64,000 bases of DNA from the NCBI RefSeq assembly GCF_002105155.1, contig NW_019029021.1, forward strand, positions 62,001 through 126,000, written 5' to 3'. The notes beneath the pieces are model-generated. The model searched no databases. It was given only the letters and a program-made list of their open reading frames with translations, and was not told where the DNA came from. A program made the translations under genes and the position numbers. The stretch is from Lobosporangium transversale. Its lineage: Eukaryota > Mortierellomycota > Mortierellomycetes > Mortierellales > Mortierellaceae. This document shows positions 11,419-22,800 of the stretch, piece by piece (position 1 is the first letter of the stretch; each line of letters starts with the position of its first letter).

Positions 11419-12888
11419 CCGAGCAAATGACATAACTGCATAATGGAAACAAATAGAATAAAGATTTGGAAACAGTTGTTGCTGTCGATACGAGGGCAAA
11501 GGTTTGTCCTGCTGGCAGTGTGTGGATAACTTTGCTTTTTTTAATCTTCATTGCTCCGAACCACAATGTCGCATAAAAGCGAAACGTCTTCCTCGTTACG
11601 TATCAAGAGCTTAGTTTCCTCAGCTCCCTTCTTTGATACGGCCTTGCTTCTTGGTGGTATCCACATGCCCTCAATTCGGTCACAGAGGCGGTTATTGTTA
11701 TTGTGTTATTGTGGCATGTTTTTCAGGATGGTTGGTAGGTTTGCCATAGTGCCAGAATATTAGGTGCTTTTTAATCGTTTAAAAAGAGAAGGATAAGAAC
11801 CTATATAAGGCGTAGGGATTTCCTACTTCATCCCTGTCTGTCCCGCTTTTACTTTGTACTCGCAATGATCCAAGGAAATCTACTATAATAACCCGCTTTA
11901 CTTCAAGGTGACCAGACTCAACCAAGCAGGATCAACAGTACCGGGTATTTACAAAGCTCGTAGATAACTCATATAATGCTAGCTGACTCCCCAAACCCTT
12001 GGGCCTAGAACTGAAGGTTCCTCCTCCATGATAGATGACCAGGAAGCACCCCAAACCCCATCTCATGCTCAAGGATGCCCTCCATGCCACCAATCTTCCC
12101 ACTGTTGGATTTCCTGTTATTGCTGGGAAGCAGTATCTCAGGTTCTAAAAGCGCAAAAATTAATCAAATCCCGTCTAGATCTCTAAGAGTTTTGGCGAGA
12201 TAACCAAGTAAGCTTGTAACGGAAATACCTGAATGGGGTAATTTTACCAGTTAAGATTTGTTCAAATCCCCATGTATCCTAACAACCCTGGTGTAGTTAC
12301 TGAAGAAGCCCAAAAGACCAAGGGAAGAGCTATTAACCCTTGGTTAACTATGTTTTCGTTTTTAAAGGATTATGCTCTTAACCCCTATATCCAGGAGAAC
12401 ACGCATTAGGATTGTAAGTCTTCTCTGAATAGGAACACAGTGGACAACATATACAAAGCCGAATGTGTATGTTCGTTTTTTCCTTAAGTACTTTTCTTTT
12501 AAAGATATAACTGAATTTACTAGAGTTACCATGAATTCTGTTCCACGAGCGCATGTTTTAAAATAAGTGTTGGACAATCTTGGACACAACGGCATTTTAC
12601 ATTAACTGATAAAATTGAGAGCTGCTACTTACTGATGGTTACAAAATAAAAAATAAAAAAGCTGGCTTGCATTCCTGATAGAAGTGAGGACATACAACAA
12701 ACCGGTCGAGCAGCATATTGCTTTCTGAGCATTTTTTATTCTCGTTTCTTTGCTGTTTCTGCTTTTCTTTTTACTTTTCAACCATTGCAAGCTTTAAGCT
12801 CTATCCTTTCTCACCTGAAGAGAGAAAAAAAGCCATTTCCTTTACACCAGTTTTTCCACTTCCTTTGTCACCTTTTATAGCCTTATTT

Positions 12889-12920
<32 letters not shown>
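11419..12920. other. Intergenic with unidentified coding-like remnants
   Basis: Two short plus-strand stretches look protein-coding but belong to no complete gene. One is 11872-11967 (YYNNPLYFKVTRLNQAGS ..., stop). The other is 12035-12148 (HPKPHLMLKDALHATNLPTV ..., stop). Together they may be a decayed secreted-protein gene. A 65-codon frame at 11566-11763 has no support beyond its ATG. An A25 tract at 12894-12919 directly precedes the next start codon. Confidence 0.35.
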
Positions 12921-12921
<1 letters not shown>

Positions 12922-13421
12922 TGGCCTACAACTACAACACTGAGCGCGAAATAGTTGTTGGTAGGCGAATGGCGCTTCACCAACGGATTTTGGACTATCG
13001 TTCCATGATCGAGCTCGTAAAACAGATGTTGGATGACCAAGAGCGGATCGTGCACGACGTCGATCTTTACCTTATGTTCGAGAACGTGCTTCTGGGAGCG
13101 ACCAGACTTTTGGAAATCCCCAGACTACCTACTTTTGCCGTTGGACGAGCTCAGGCTTCCCATCTCCAAGCGAGTACTCAAGTTAGTGCTCAAAACCAAG
13201 CTCAAACTGCGGCCTGGGTTCGGACTACCCTCAAGGTCCCTTTGATCGGACGACCTTTTAATGCTGGATGTGGAGCGCAACCGCTCATTGACGAAGTATT
13301 GGTGAGACGACAGCGAATTGTGGACGCCAGGGCTTTGCTGAGGGAATTGGAACGTATAATGGAGAAGGACAAGAGGACTTATGAGACTCTTGGCGAAGCC
13401 TTGCTTAGCATTGACGGTTAA
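12921..13421 (+). CDS. Coiled-coil protein, family member 4
   Basis: Single-exon, 166 residues, with its ATG immediately after an A25 run (AAAAGATGGCC). Helical residues 5-55 contain MALHQRILDYRSMIELVKQMLDDQERIV. The central segment is Ala/Gln-rich (residues 72-105). Helical residues 115-163 contain VLVRRQRIVDARALLRELERIM. Its helix-loop-helix plan and the MLDDQER motif correspond to MMKDWER in the gene at 14133. No known domain, signal peptide or catalytic motif is visible. It is probably another fast-evolving member of the local cluster. Confidence 0.62.
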
Positions 13422-14132
13422 AATAAGGCTGCCTCCGCGAGGGCATCCTTCCTTTTGAAACAAGCTTGCGCTTTAAATTTATTTTCCTGCTTGTCGAGTC
13501 GTCTCAAAAATGGTCTTCAAGTAGAAAACAGAAATGAAGGCGAAAATAAAATGCAATTAAGCATATAAAAAGGATCTACAATAGCTGCAGAGCGTCCTTT
13601 GATGCATTTGGATTTATTAAATCTCTCCCCTGTCTTTTTTTATCGTGTGGAATATGTTAGAAATGAGGCCTGCATGACTGAAAGGTTTTATTTTAGTTAT
13701 TCAGGTAGCAGGGTCTAGTTTTTTTCTTTTTTTTTTCTTGCGCGGATCCTGATAATCTCGAGTCCGTTCATGAGGACAAAAAATAAGATAATTTTATCTG
13801 AGCTTCATGTAAAAAAGATAAAATAAATAATATATGCGTTTAAGAAACAGCTTCAAGTATACAATAAAAACATATCATCTGCAAGAACCTCTTTTACTCT
13901 TATTTTTTATTTTTTACTTTTTTTCTTAAGTCTTTGTGTGTTTCGAAGAGTCATTTCCACATTTCCACCGATTAGCAAAAAAAAGAATAACTGTCCCTTT
14001 TTGCAATTTATACCTCCCCTACTTTTGCCCTTGGTAAATTACCTCATTTATCTTCTCGCTTCGTGGGCCTTTAATACCCACTGCCATCCACATCCACACC
14101 CTAAAGCTGCTCTGAGGCAAACTAGCAGGGAT
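13422..14132. other. Intergenic, pyrimidine-rich leader
   Basis: This contains the 3' region of the 12921 gene and a T/C-rich probable promoter and leader (13720-14090) for the 14133 gene. Open frame continues upstream of ATG 14133, but only through a non-ATG start, so that part is not counted as coding. Confidence 0.4.
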
Positions 14133-14567
14133 ATGTCCGAAGTTCATCTGACCAGAGACAGAAAGTGGTATTTAGATGCCAGGCATGCAATTCTTGAACA
14201 GCAACAAGCAATAGCTAGACGTGAAGTGCAGGCAGATGAAAGTGTCGAAATACTTCAAGAGATGATGAAGGACTGGGAGCGAAAAATCCGAAACTTTCTG
14301 CATTACGAGAGTCGTTTACAGTCGATCCAAGAGGCTATCGATGTCTTTGATAGCTCTCAAATGCCCCCTACCGTGGTGGAAATCCAAGGAGCCTTGCGAA
14401 TCGCCAAGGCCCGAGGTGCAAGTGGAACGATTGCATCCCGAAGAGAAATGCTGCAGTACTGCACGATCCTTGTGTGGGATCTGATCTTTCTGAGAGCAGA
14501 ATGTCGCAGGAAGGTAGAGTGCTTGCAGAAAGATTTGCAAACCCTAGAAGCCACCCAACGTCGCTGA
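14133..14567 (+). CDS. Coiled-coil protein, family member 5
   Basis: Single-exon, 144 residues, from the only ATG of the frame (14133). It has a long charged helix at residues 8-70 (ARHAILEQQQAIARREVQADESVEIL), a loop around SSQMPPTVV, and a C-terminal helical region with CTILVWDLIFLRAECRRKVECLQ. It is related in plan and in the MMKDWERK motif to the gene at 12921. The IFLRAECRRKVE region is the most hydrophobic but too short and charged for a membrane anchor. No function can be assigned. Confidence 0.6.
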   Translation: MSEVHLTRDRKWYLDARHAILEQQQAIARREVQADESVEILQEMMKDWERKIRNFLHYESRLQSIQEAIDVFDSSQMPPTVVEIQGALRIAKARGASGTIASRREMLQYCTILVWDLIFLRAECRRKVECLQKDLQTLEATQRR

Positions 14568-15025
14568 GGATCCTTTTGGGCTCTAAAAAAATGAAAATGG
14601 CTTTCGCATTTAAATAAAGCTTTCTATACTTCGAAGTTGATGGAGCAGACGTCAGTAAAATAGACTTTCTCACTGAATCTTTGTTGCATCCTTACCCTGT
14701 GAGATTAAAAAAGATTAAAAAAAAAAAAAAAAAAAAAAAAAGCCCTTAGGGCAACTGTGGCTCAAATTCTAACGGACCATGTTAATAAGTACGCGCACGA
14801 GCACGTTGTGGTTGAATTTAAGGTTTCGGGTCTAATTCTGAGAACGAACCCAATCGAGACACAGCCTTGAATCGTATTTGCTGTTGTGCACAGATTGCAT
14901 AAATACCAAAGGGCTCCTAATATTTTTAATTCTTTTTATCACGAAGTGGATCATCTTTTTTCTTTTTTGTGCTCTCGCCCACATTTTCTCCTATATCGAG
15001 CAAATAACCCGAATAGCCACCTAGC
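14568..15025. other. Intergenic
   Basis: An A24 tract lies at about 14718-14741, with no gene. It separates the coiled-coil cluster from the Ser/Pro-rich gene. Confidence 0.4.
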
Positions 15026-16372
15026 ATGGTCCCTTTTCCCCTAGCGAGGATGTCTCCACAGAGAGTAAGCCATTCGTCCATCACTTCTGTTGCCAAAACT
15101 GTGCCGCTACTGACAACGTCATCAATAACAGTAACAGCCACAGCAACATCAGCGGCAGCAGCAGCAGAAACAGCTTTATCATCTTTATCATCAGCATTAT
15201 CAACAACATCAACCTCCTCGCAGAGAACAACAGCAGCAACAAAGCAGCCTTACTCATATTCCACGATGATTCCAGTCGTTTCCAACCATTTCCCTTGTTC
15301 ACACCAAGGCGCAGAAGCCCAACAAGACTATCGTTTTGAGGATACCCAGCTTACATACCATTCAAATCGTCAACGCATACACATACTCAAGACTCACGTG
15401 GATTCATTATGCTTCTGGCCAGAGGGGGCTTCCATGATGGGTATCCAAATCCTAAAGACGATTGATGGGACAGCAAAAGAAGATGTGTCTATTTTCACTA
15501 CTGGGAGCTATGGAGATAGTAATGGCGGAGATACAAAACATCATCCTCACAAAGGCTTTAGTCCACAATGCTCTATTCAGCACGAAAAAGCATTCCCTCA
15601 TGAGAAGCATCCCCACCAATACCCTACATTCAGCCCTCCTGCCCAGAGCAGCCTCCTCAAGCGCTCTTTTGGAAAACTTTTTAGGAAAGTAGTGAGCCCA
15701 CTACCCCTTCTACAATTTACCACAACTTCACCGCCATCACTGCCACCACCGCCATCACCACAACCTCGACAACTACGACCGGTACAAATACCACCGCGCC
15801 CTCCTAGGCCCACAAGTCTAGATGTAAACTTATATACAACGGCCATACCAACAAAGGTATTCCGTGATGGCACTGTCTCACTTGTCGATCGACGAATGTA
15901 TCGTCGAGCAAAAGCTGTCCATGGCATCCGAAACCGAGCAGCTGACACCAGAGTTGAAACTGGGTTCGATGGGGGAACTATAAGGGGCGACGGCATAAAA
16001 AAGTCATCAATACTGAGGTCCATGGCCCAGGCCATCTCTCAGGCAACAGCGAGGGCGAGTAGAGTGCTAACGTTGAAACGACAGCAGTCCTCATACTCTC
16101 TTCGTCAAGTATTTCCCTTTTCCACTACTTCTTTCTCTGTCTCATCTTCATCACCTATGTCACCTTCATCCCCTTCCGCTCCTTTGTTACCTGAAAGTAC
16201 CATCAGCCTTGAGAATGATATTCAGGATTTGGAAAAAGGCGCTGTCGCCGAAGATACTGATCTAGATGAAAGTTATGATATGGAAATGTGTTGTCCGGTT
16301 TCAGTCAAAAATAAGAGCATATTACGTATAGGCACTAAAACGATCCTGAAGAACGTAAGGCAATCTCCATGA
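15026..16372 (+). CDS. Ser/Thr/Pro-rich hypothetical protein
   Basis: A 448-codon single-exon frame from ATG 15026; a second ATG at 15050 is an alternative start. Residues 25-75 are Ser/Thr/Ala-rich. Residues 215-270 carry a basic patch (LLKRSFGKLFRKVV) and a proline run. Residues 265-330 look the most folded (LYTTAIPTKVFRDGTVSLVDRRMYRR). The tail holds two similar short motifs, KKSSILRSM and KNKSILRIGTKTILKN. Low complexity and basic patches suggest a cytoplasmic or nuclear scaffold or regulatory protein. I do not recognise a family. The frame's length and absence of stops support a real gene. Confidence 0.65.
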   Translation: MVPFPLARMSPQRVSHSSITSVAKTVPLLTTSSITVTATATSAAAAAETALSSLSSALSTTSTSSQRTTAATKQPYSYSTMIPVVSNHFPCSHQGAEAQQDYRFEDTQLTYHSNRQRIHILKTHVDSLCFWPEGASMMGIQILKTIDGTAKEDVSIFTTGSYGDSNGGDTKHHPHKGFSPQCSIQHEKAFPHEKHPHQYPTFSPPAQSSLLKRSFGKLFRKVVSPLPLLQFTTTSPPSLPPPPSPQPRQLRPVQIPPRPPRPTSLDVNLYTTAIPTKVFRDGTVSLVDRRMYRRAKAVHGIRNRAADTRVETGFDGGTIRGDGIKKSSILRSMAQAISQATARASRVLTLKRQQSSYSLRQVFPFSTTSFSVSSSSPMSPSSPSAPLLPESTISLENDIQDLEKGAVAEDTDLDESYDMEMCCPVSVKNKSILRIGTKTILKNVRQSP

Positions 16373-16674
16373 TTGAGAGTAGAATTGGATATAAATACAA
16401 GGGAAACCCAGGTAGCTCCCAGACAAGATCGCCCTAGTTATATTATCGACGAGTACTGTAATCACGAGACCTAGGGACCTCAGAGTCTTCAGAAGGTTTC
16501 TCTTTGACTCGGTAGATCATTGCCACACATGAGTACTGTAGTCGAAGCAGATGTAAATAGCTATAATAAAATATCCATTTTTCTGGAGATACCTGAACAT
16601 ATACGAGTCATTTTAATATTCAACTATGTATATAATAATAATATCTATGCTCTACGTCTTTTTAAGATAATACA
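16373..16674. other. Convergent intergenic region
   Basis: This 302-nt region lies between the ends of the genes at 15026 (+) and 16675 (-). A/T-rich and presumably 3' UTR. Confidence 0.4.
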
Positions 16675-17540
16675 TTATTGATCAAGGTTTAACAACGCAC
16701 CCCCTATTTGCTTTTCCAGTAATTGCTCTTGCTCCTTCTTTTTTTGATTCATCAGCTCCTCTTCTTCAGGAGTTTTCTTTGTGTTTTGTTTGAATGAGAA
16801 GCCTGTCTCGGAGACCAGTGCGAATACACCGCCTTTTTCCTTCACCATTTTCATCTCTTCATCCCTCTTTGTCAAAACTAAGCCAGCAAATCCAAGTGAA
16901 TTTATATTGATGGAGATGCCAGAGATAGCGTCCGGGTATGGGTTTGTAGCCTCCTGACGCCTTGGAACGATCATCATGAATTTAGAAGTCAAAAGCCAAT
17001 TGTAAGAAACTTTAGACGTAACTTGGCGCTGCTCGTCCTCTGAGAGACCTTCCTGCTCTGCATATTCACGCAATGACGTGTGCATGGCATCCATGAGTGA
17101 TATATAAGCGTCAAGAAGCACATCCTCTTGGCTTTTATTTGTGGCAGCAGGGTCCTGGAGAAGAGTGATATGATTGATGCAATTGAATGGAGCTGAAAAC
17201 ATGTCGCCTGCAAAATCGTGAGGAACAGATGATTAGCATCCAGGTTTTATACTTAGATGTCAGTAACAATATTAAAAAGCTAGTTCTTACACTGCATGCT
17301 TACCTGGACGCTTTTCCTTCCTGCCAGGTTGAGCTTTAGCAAGATTACGGACAAGGGCCGCAATGGGTGCAGGACGATCAAGTGGAATGACTTGCATATG
17401 CTTGTGCGGCTGACTGGCACCAGAACGCGCCCCACAGTTGTAGAAAGCGACAGCGTCACCAGGACACTTGACAGCATTCAATGCTCCCCAGACCGCAAGT
17501 AGGTCGTTGGGCGAGAGAGGATCCGTTTGTTTCTGAAAGT

Positions 17541-17576
<36 letters not shown>

Positions 17577-18181
17577 ATAAAATAAAATAAAATAAACAGG
17601 AAGTTAACGCGTTAAGACATTGCTCCATGCTAAGTTTTGCTTCGATTAATGTATATTTATACCTTTTGTCACGACAAGGAAGTGCCTGGGGACAACACAA
17701 AATTTGTTCAGGAGGGCCATATGCTCTTCCCCAATATCCATGACAAAGAGTGTAGGGTCATGAGGTAGGAATGGGTTGGACTTTTTTTCGACCTTGGGGG
17801 TAGCCGGCCGCGATTCTGCTTCAGGGACTACGCCTTGAGGCTTCAATGCCAACGCAGGTGCATAAGCAATCTCACACTTGATTGAGCAAGTTTCAATAAT
17901 AAAAAGTAAACAATTTAGTTAATTAGCCGAAAAAAGCCATTCATAAAGATATTCAGATCCGATGAGGTTCTGTTAAAGATGCGGAACAAATTGGACCTTC
18001 TATTCCTCTTTCAAAACAAAGCGTTATTAATTAGGCGAGTCATGTTGTAACTTACAAGGATATCATATTCAGTTTCCTGGGACATATGGGTATCCGTGGT
18101 AGTGAAAATAAGGCTGCCGGACTCCTTTGCAGAGTTGTAGACAGAGGTCAGCCGTGAGTCAAAGTCTTCAGGAAATAACAT
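16675..18181 (-). CDS. APA2: ATP adenylyltransferase (Ap4A phosphorylase)
   Basis: The model is complement(16675..17207, 17304..17540, 17663..17876, 18056..18181), 369 residues. The enzyme splits diadenosine tetraphosphate with phosphate to ATP and ADP, controlling alarmone levels in the cytosol and nucleus. Exon 2 carries KSNPFLPHDPTLFV and the HFLVVTK strand. Exon 3 holds FYNCGARSGASQPHKHMQ, where H161 in HKHMQ matches the catalytic histidine of this HIT-related family. Exon 4 has the C-terminal half, with YNWLLTSKFMMIVPRR and the SINSLGFAG segment. Length fits the family (about 320-370). The third exon's acceptor AG directly follows an uninterrupted A27 tract instead of a pyrimidine tract, which is odd, but the join restores the family sequence VVTKDFQKQTDPLS. 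Confidence 0.9.
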
Positions 18182-18886
18182 GATTTTGAGGAATGTTGAA
18201 ATGAAGAGTGGAGAGTGAGGGGAGAAGAGAGTGGAGAAGAGAGTGAGGGAGCAAGTGCGAATGAGGAATAAGAAATGAGGGATGAATGTCATGTTCGTTG
18301 TTGTACTATTTTCCCGCGCTATGCTCTTGGAAGTCACGTCATGATTTTACATGGGCAACAACAATACTTCACCAACATGGCTTTCCAGTACACATGTACC
18401 ATGAAGTATTGGCCGCTAAAGCCGACATGTAGGTGTAACGTCTTTCTATTTTAGCAGCTTGATTGGGGGAGATATTAATGGATCTTTTAATGGCTGCTTT
18501 CATGTTCTCGACTTTTGAGTTCTGAAGTAGGTCAGATTAGAGATTTCCCATTACTCTACCTTGTTAAGTGGTCCGCACCATTCATCGATATTCAACGCCA
18601 TGATATTATTGTGATTGATTGCACAAGACGGGTGAACATGTCTGTTCTCAGATCTGTGCCACAAAAAATAATGTCACAGTCCATTGAACCCTGTTCGTTT
18701 TGTTTCTAATTTTATATCTTTAGTCTTTACTGCTCAATTTATTGAATGCCTTTTATTTCACCCCTTTCATTCCATTCATCATCGCTTCATCATCTCATCT
18801 TGCATACATCAATCGATCGTATAGCAGTATTTGTGTCATCACTGCCACCAGTGCTCTTATCCACATTATCATAGATAAACACCACC
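18182..18886. other. Divergent promoter region
   Basis: This 705-nt region lies between the Ap4A phosphorylase (-) and the YIPF gene (+). Pyrimidine-rich sequence at 18700-18800 precedes the YIPF start. No gene was seen. Confidence 0.45.
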
Positions 18887-20692
18887 ATGGCCCATCATAG
18901 CACATACAGCGCCGTTGAGATCGATGATGACGAGGTATTGCCCTGTTCTCACTCCTGTTCTTCGTCTTTTTCTCTTCATTAAACAGTCAATAAGTGTTAA
19001 AGGGTTAGATTGCTATATACGAGTAGAATTGGAAGGTTAATCCTTTTTTTGCAATATTGCTTTTTTTTTCCCTCTGATCGCGAATCCATAGCTGAACAAT
19101 GCTACTGAGCTTCAATTCCAAAGTACGCTTTCTTTTATTGATGCCTCTACCAAGATCAAAAGCTTTCTACGAAATAGCATCTCATTCGCGGTGTACATAT
19201 CAAAGATCGCGACAAGGAACATGAATGCCTTCAAACGCGATGCACAAACATATCAATGGAAGGGATTTAAACTACTAATCTATAGATCGATATACGTGGT
19301 AGTGTCTAGAACGATTAACATTGATCAGGACGGCATCCTTCAGCACAACAGTGATCATATTTATCGCAGCACGCCGAATGGCCATATCAAATTGATAAAT
19401 TGCTCAAAGAAGACAGGAGCCTTCTGATTCCTCAGACCTTCCAGCATGTCGCTAATTCCTTTTCTCTCTTTCTCTCTCTTGCTCTCTTCCCATTGCGTTG
19501 TATGAATATAGACTTTTCTTCAGATTCTCGCACCACTGCTCCAACAGGGAATATCTCTTCACCACCCACAAATGCATCACAGCCACGCTCAGCTGGTAAG
19601 TTGGAGACCACTCGAATGAATTCATTAAGTGTTTGTTTTCAAGAGATAGAAAGTCAAACTACATCAATGAATTGACATCTATTATATCTGTCAAACCTAT
19701 AGGTTTTGGATCGTCAGGGATCTTTAATCCCAGTCAAGCTGATACACGGGAACAGGATACAGGCAGATCGATCTGGTCTGCCGCATATTACCAAAGATTC
19801 TTTGACGTCGACACTTCTCAGGTACGTCGTTTCAATATTTCAACCATAAGCGGCAATCAACTTTCAACAATATACCTTATATCAACTCTATGTATGCTGA
19901 TAAAAAATATCATTTTCGTTTCAACATGTTGTACAGGTCATGGAACGCCTCTTTGCAAGTGTTGTACCAAAGGACAATTTTTTGGAAGTGATGGGTGGTA
20001 GTCCCGATCTCTATGGTAAGAGTCTACAAAATGCAAAGTGACAGTGAATTTTTTTTTTTTTTGTAGAGACGCAGTACTGATCATTTCTATATTGGCTTAT
20101 GACATATTATTTCTTTTTCTTAGGACCTTTCTGGGTCGCAACGACAGTCATTTTTGTGTTATTTGTCACCGGGTCAATCGTGGATTCAATTAATGCTTAC
20201 CTTAGCGGAGCTACTTACTCCTACGATATTTTTCAGATGACTTTTGCATTCGGCACTATCTATACTTACGCATTCTTAGTTCCACTTATGGTCTGGGGAG
20301 CAACGAAGTACTTTGGCTGTCAACCAGATCTCTTGGAAATGCTGGCGCTATATGGATATGCGCTCACAATTTGGATCCCTGTTTCAATCCTGTCAGTAAT
20401 CCCAATTGAGCTGGCTCGATGGATCTTGTTAGGCATTGGAGCAGGTCTATCGGGAGTGTTCTTGATCAGGAACATGTACCCAGTACTGTCCAGAGCCGAG
20501 GCACAGATCGCCAAAATCATCTTGATTCTGGTCATTATCTTTCACGGTGTTCTAGCTTTGCTCTTGAAATATAGATTCTTTGCATACAATGTTAGCATTG
20601 CACCACCTGGTACTCCTGCACCCGAGCCTTCACCTTCACCTTTACCTTCACCTTTACCTTCACCTTCACCGACGCCCTCACCTTCAGCTTAA
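18887..20692 (+). CDS. YIPF1/YIPF2-type Golgi membrane protein
   Basis: The model is join(18887..18934, 19092..19122, 19512..19595, 19703..19821, 19937..20015, 20124..20692), 309 residues, all GT-AG. The acidic N-terminus (AVEIDDDE) and LQFQNF segment lead to SIWSAAYYQRFFDVDTSQV. PDLYGPFWVATTVIF then begins the Yip1 domain. Five hydrophobic segments follow, including YTYAFLVPLMVWG and YGYALTIWIPVSIL, and the C-terminus is a PSPSPLPSP repeat. PDLYGPFW and the FFDVDT motif identify the YIPF1/2 subgroup. These proteins act with Rab GTPases in Golgi vesicle traffic. Intron 2 (19123-19511, 389 nt) is much longer than the rest and stays open in frame to 19427, so retention would give a protein lacking the membrane domain. 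Confidence 0.9.
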
Positions 20693-20840
20693 TTAAAATA
20701 TGGCTAATGTGATCAAAATTCATATTACAAAAGCGCAAATAAAATACACCCCGTGACTGATCAGTAAAAAAAAAGTTCGTCAATGTTGTCTTTTAGTAAT
20801 TCATCATTGTACAAATAAGACTAACATTTCCTTTTCATCC

Positions 20841-22598
20841 ATGAGCAACTCTGGCCAAAATGAAATACCACAGCCAATTCACCCATTGCTGCTGCCAGAG
20901 ATTCTCGTCCTTATTGGCCCTCATCTCAGCCAAGCAACTGTTTTGCAGTGCGTCCTTGTCTGTAGTATATGGAATGTCTACCTGACGCCCTTTCTCTTTC
21001 AGCGTGTCAATTTGCCCAAGCGAAAGCAGCTTTCTCTGAGCGGCAGTGGCAAGCGAGCTTCACGTCCCATGATATCAGCTTTACAACGTAATGGCTCCAA
21101 CATACAAACCTTAATCTGCGCTGATAATAATACTATCCTACGCCAGATCATACCCTACTGCAACGCAATCGAGACTCTGGTGCTGGCCAAGATTACGACT
21201 GAGGTGGTCTCTATCTTGAGGCACTGCAAAGAGACGCTTACACAACTGGAGTTTACACCTGCTGCACGGCCCTCAGCTTCACTCCCTCTCCCAACATCGT
21301 CCTCCTCTCCAGCCTCGCTTTCTCCATTATCATCAGCACCATTACATTTCAGGACATCTTCATTTAGCAGCACTATTCCGCGACTGTTATGGACAGAGTC
21401 TAATGAGATATTAGAAGCTATTCTCCAGCTTTCAAAGCTTAAGCACCTTGTTTTAAGTTTCCTAGGGCTCAGAACTGCCGAACAGCTGACACCATTTTTC
21501 CAGTTTTGTCAACAGCATCTCGAATCATTAGAACTTCACAATACTGCTGTATTCGGGTGCTCGCCTAAGCCCATGGAATTCAACAAACTGCGATCGTTAT
21601 GCTTAGTAGAAAGCACCATGAGTTATCAAGCCCAAGCATTATTAGTGGTACAGTGTCCTTATCTTAAGCATATTACTTGGATTAGTAGCCAGTTTGTTAT
21701 ACCAATGAGCATAATAGGAGGGATCCGGAGGGGCGACAATCAAGAGGATCAATATAGTCAGAGTGGTCACGATGATAGGCGGGCGAATTTAAAGAGCCTA
21801 GAGATCTCGAACGGGATTGCTCTGGATGAAGACATAGCCTGTGCGCTAGAACGACTACCATCCTTGGAAACGATTTTGGTCCGAGAAAGTCTATTTGGGT
21901 CGCTTTGTTTACAAATTGTGTTAAAGTATCTACAGAATCAAATCCAAGTAATTGATGTTGCAGATTGTAAGGCCGTGACGCCTGAGATGGTGTGTATGAT
22001 GATGCTATCATGCCCAGCGTTAAAAAGCCTAACAGCGGATCGGATACGGGCCATGGATGTGATTGAGTTGTCGCCTACATCATCGCCGGCGCCAGCTGTA
22101 TGGCTCTCATCACCGTTGCCAACGTCACCTTCGCTTCAACAAAGGCGGCAAGAGTGGGTGTGTCATGGACTGGAAGAATTACGTGTCGTTTTTGTGGGAC
22201 CATCTTTATTGACACCGTACGAGACACAACATGCAATCTACAATCAAATCGCTAAATTGAGAAACCTGCGGCTCTTGAGTCTCGGACGCAATGCATCTAC
22301 ATCGTCCTACTCGGTCAAATCAGTATTAGATTTAACCCTGACAAATGGACTGACACAACTAGCACCATTGAGAGAGCTGCAGGAGTTTGACTTTTGCCAA
22401 ATGTACCATAAGATGGGAATGGATGAATACAAATTTATGTTGAAGAATTGGCCTAAGCTAGAGGTAATGCATGGGTACCTTCACACAGATAGTGACCGAG
22501 CAGCATTTGTAGAGAGTTTTCTGCAGAATGAGCGCCCAGGGATTAGACTGAAGCATAACCTTAAATATAAACGCACTCTGACACGAACAGTTTGCTAA
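20841..22598 (+). CDS. F-box/LRR-like protein
   Basis: Single-exon, 585 residues, from ATG 20841. Residues 16-58 (LLLPEILVLIGPHLSQATVL ... LTPFLFQRV) fit a fungal F-box, which would bind Skp1 in SCF ubiquitin ligases. The rest alternates beta-strand/leucine segments such as LKHLVLSFLGL, LESLELHNTAVF, LRSLCLVEST and LRLLSLGRN, typical of irregular leucine-rich repeats that bind substrates. A Ser/Pro-rich insert lies at residues 140-175. It is a different subfamily from the four F-box copies at 39-43 kb and 60-63.5 kb. The substrate is unknown. Confidence 0.75.
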   Translation: MSNSGQNEIPQPIHPLLLPEILVLIGPHLSQATVLQCVLVCSIWNVYLTPFLFQRVNLPKRKQLSLSGSGKRASRPMISALQRNGSNIQTLICADNNTILRQIIPYCNAIETLVLAKITTEVVSILRHCKETLTQLEFTPAARPSASLPLPTSSSSPASLSPLSSAPLHFRTSSFSSTIPRLLWTESNEILEAILQLSKLKHLVLSFLGLRTAEQLTPFFQFCQQHLESLELHNTAVFGCSPKPMEFNKLRSLCLVESTMSYQAQALLVVQCPYLKHITWISSQFVIPMSIIGGIRRGDNQEDQYSQSGHDDRRANLKSLEISNGIALDEDIACALERLPSLETILVRESLFGSLCLQIVLKYLQNQIQVIDVADCKAVTPEMVCMMMLSCPALKSLTADRIRAMDVIELSPTSSPAPAVWLSSPLPTSPSLQQRRQEWVCHGLEELRVVFVGPSLLTPYETQHAIYNQIAKLRNLRLLSLGRNASTSSYSVKSVLDLTLTNGLTQLAPLRELQEFDFCQMYHKMGMDEYKFMLKNWPKLEVMHGYLHTDSDRAAFVESFLQNERPGIRLKHNLKYKRTLTRTVC

Positions 22599-22800
22599 AC
22601 AAAAAAGGAAAGCGCCACAAATTTTCTTGGAAAAAAGCCTCTGTAACGTGCATAAAAAAAAACTTTTCTCTGTTGAACTGTTAGTCAGCTTGCTTCTATT
22701 CACTATCTACCTAGAGCTCGGCTTCATCTGCGCTTATTGGCATTCATTTGGATGCTACATCTCTCTTCTAAAACTGTACGACTGCATGCATTATCACATT

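Noticed and set aside
12239-12290. TTCAAATCCC stretch considered as a tRNA T-arm
   Set aside because: No matching acceptor stem, D-arm or anticodon arm could be laid out around it.
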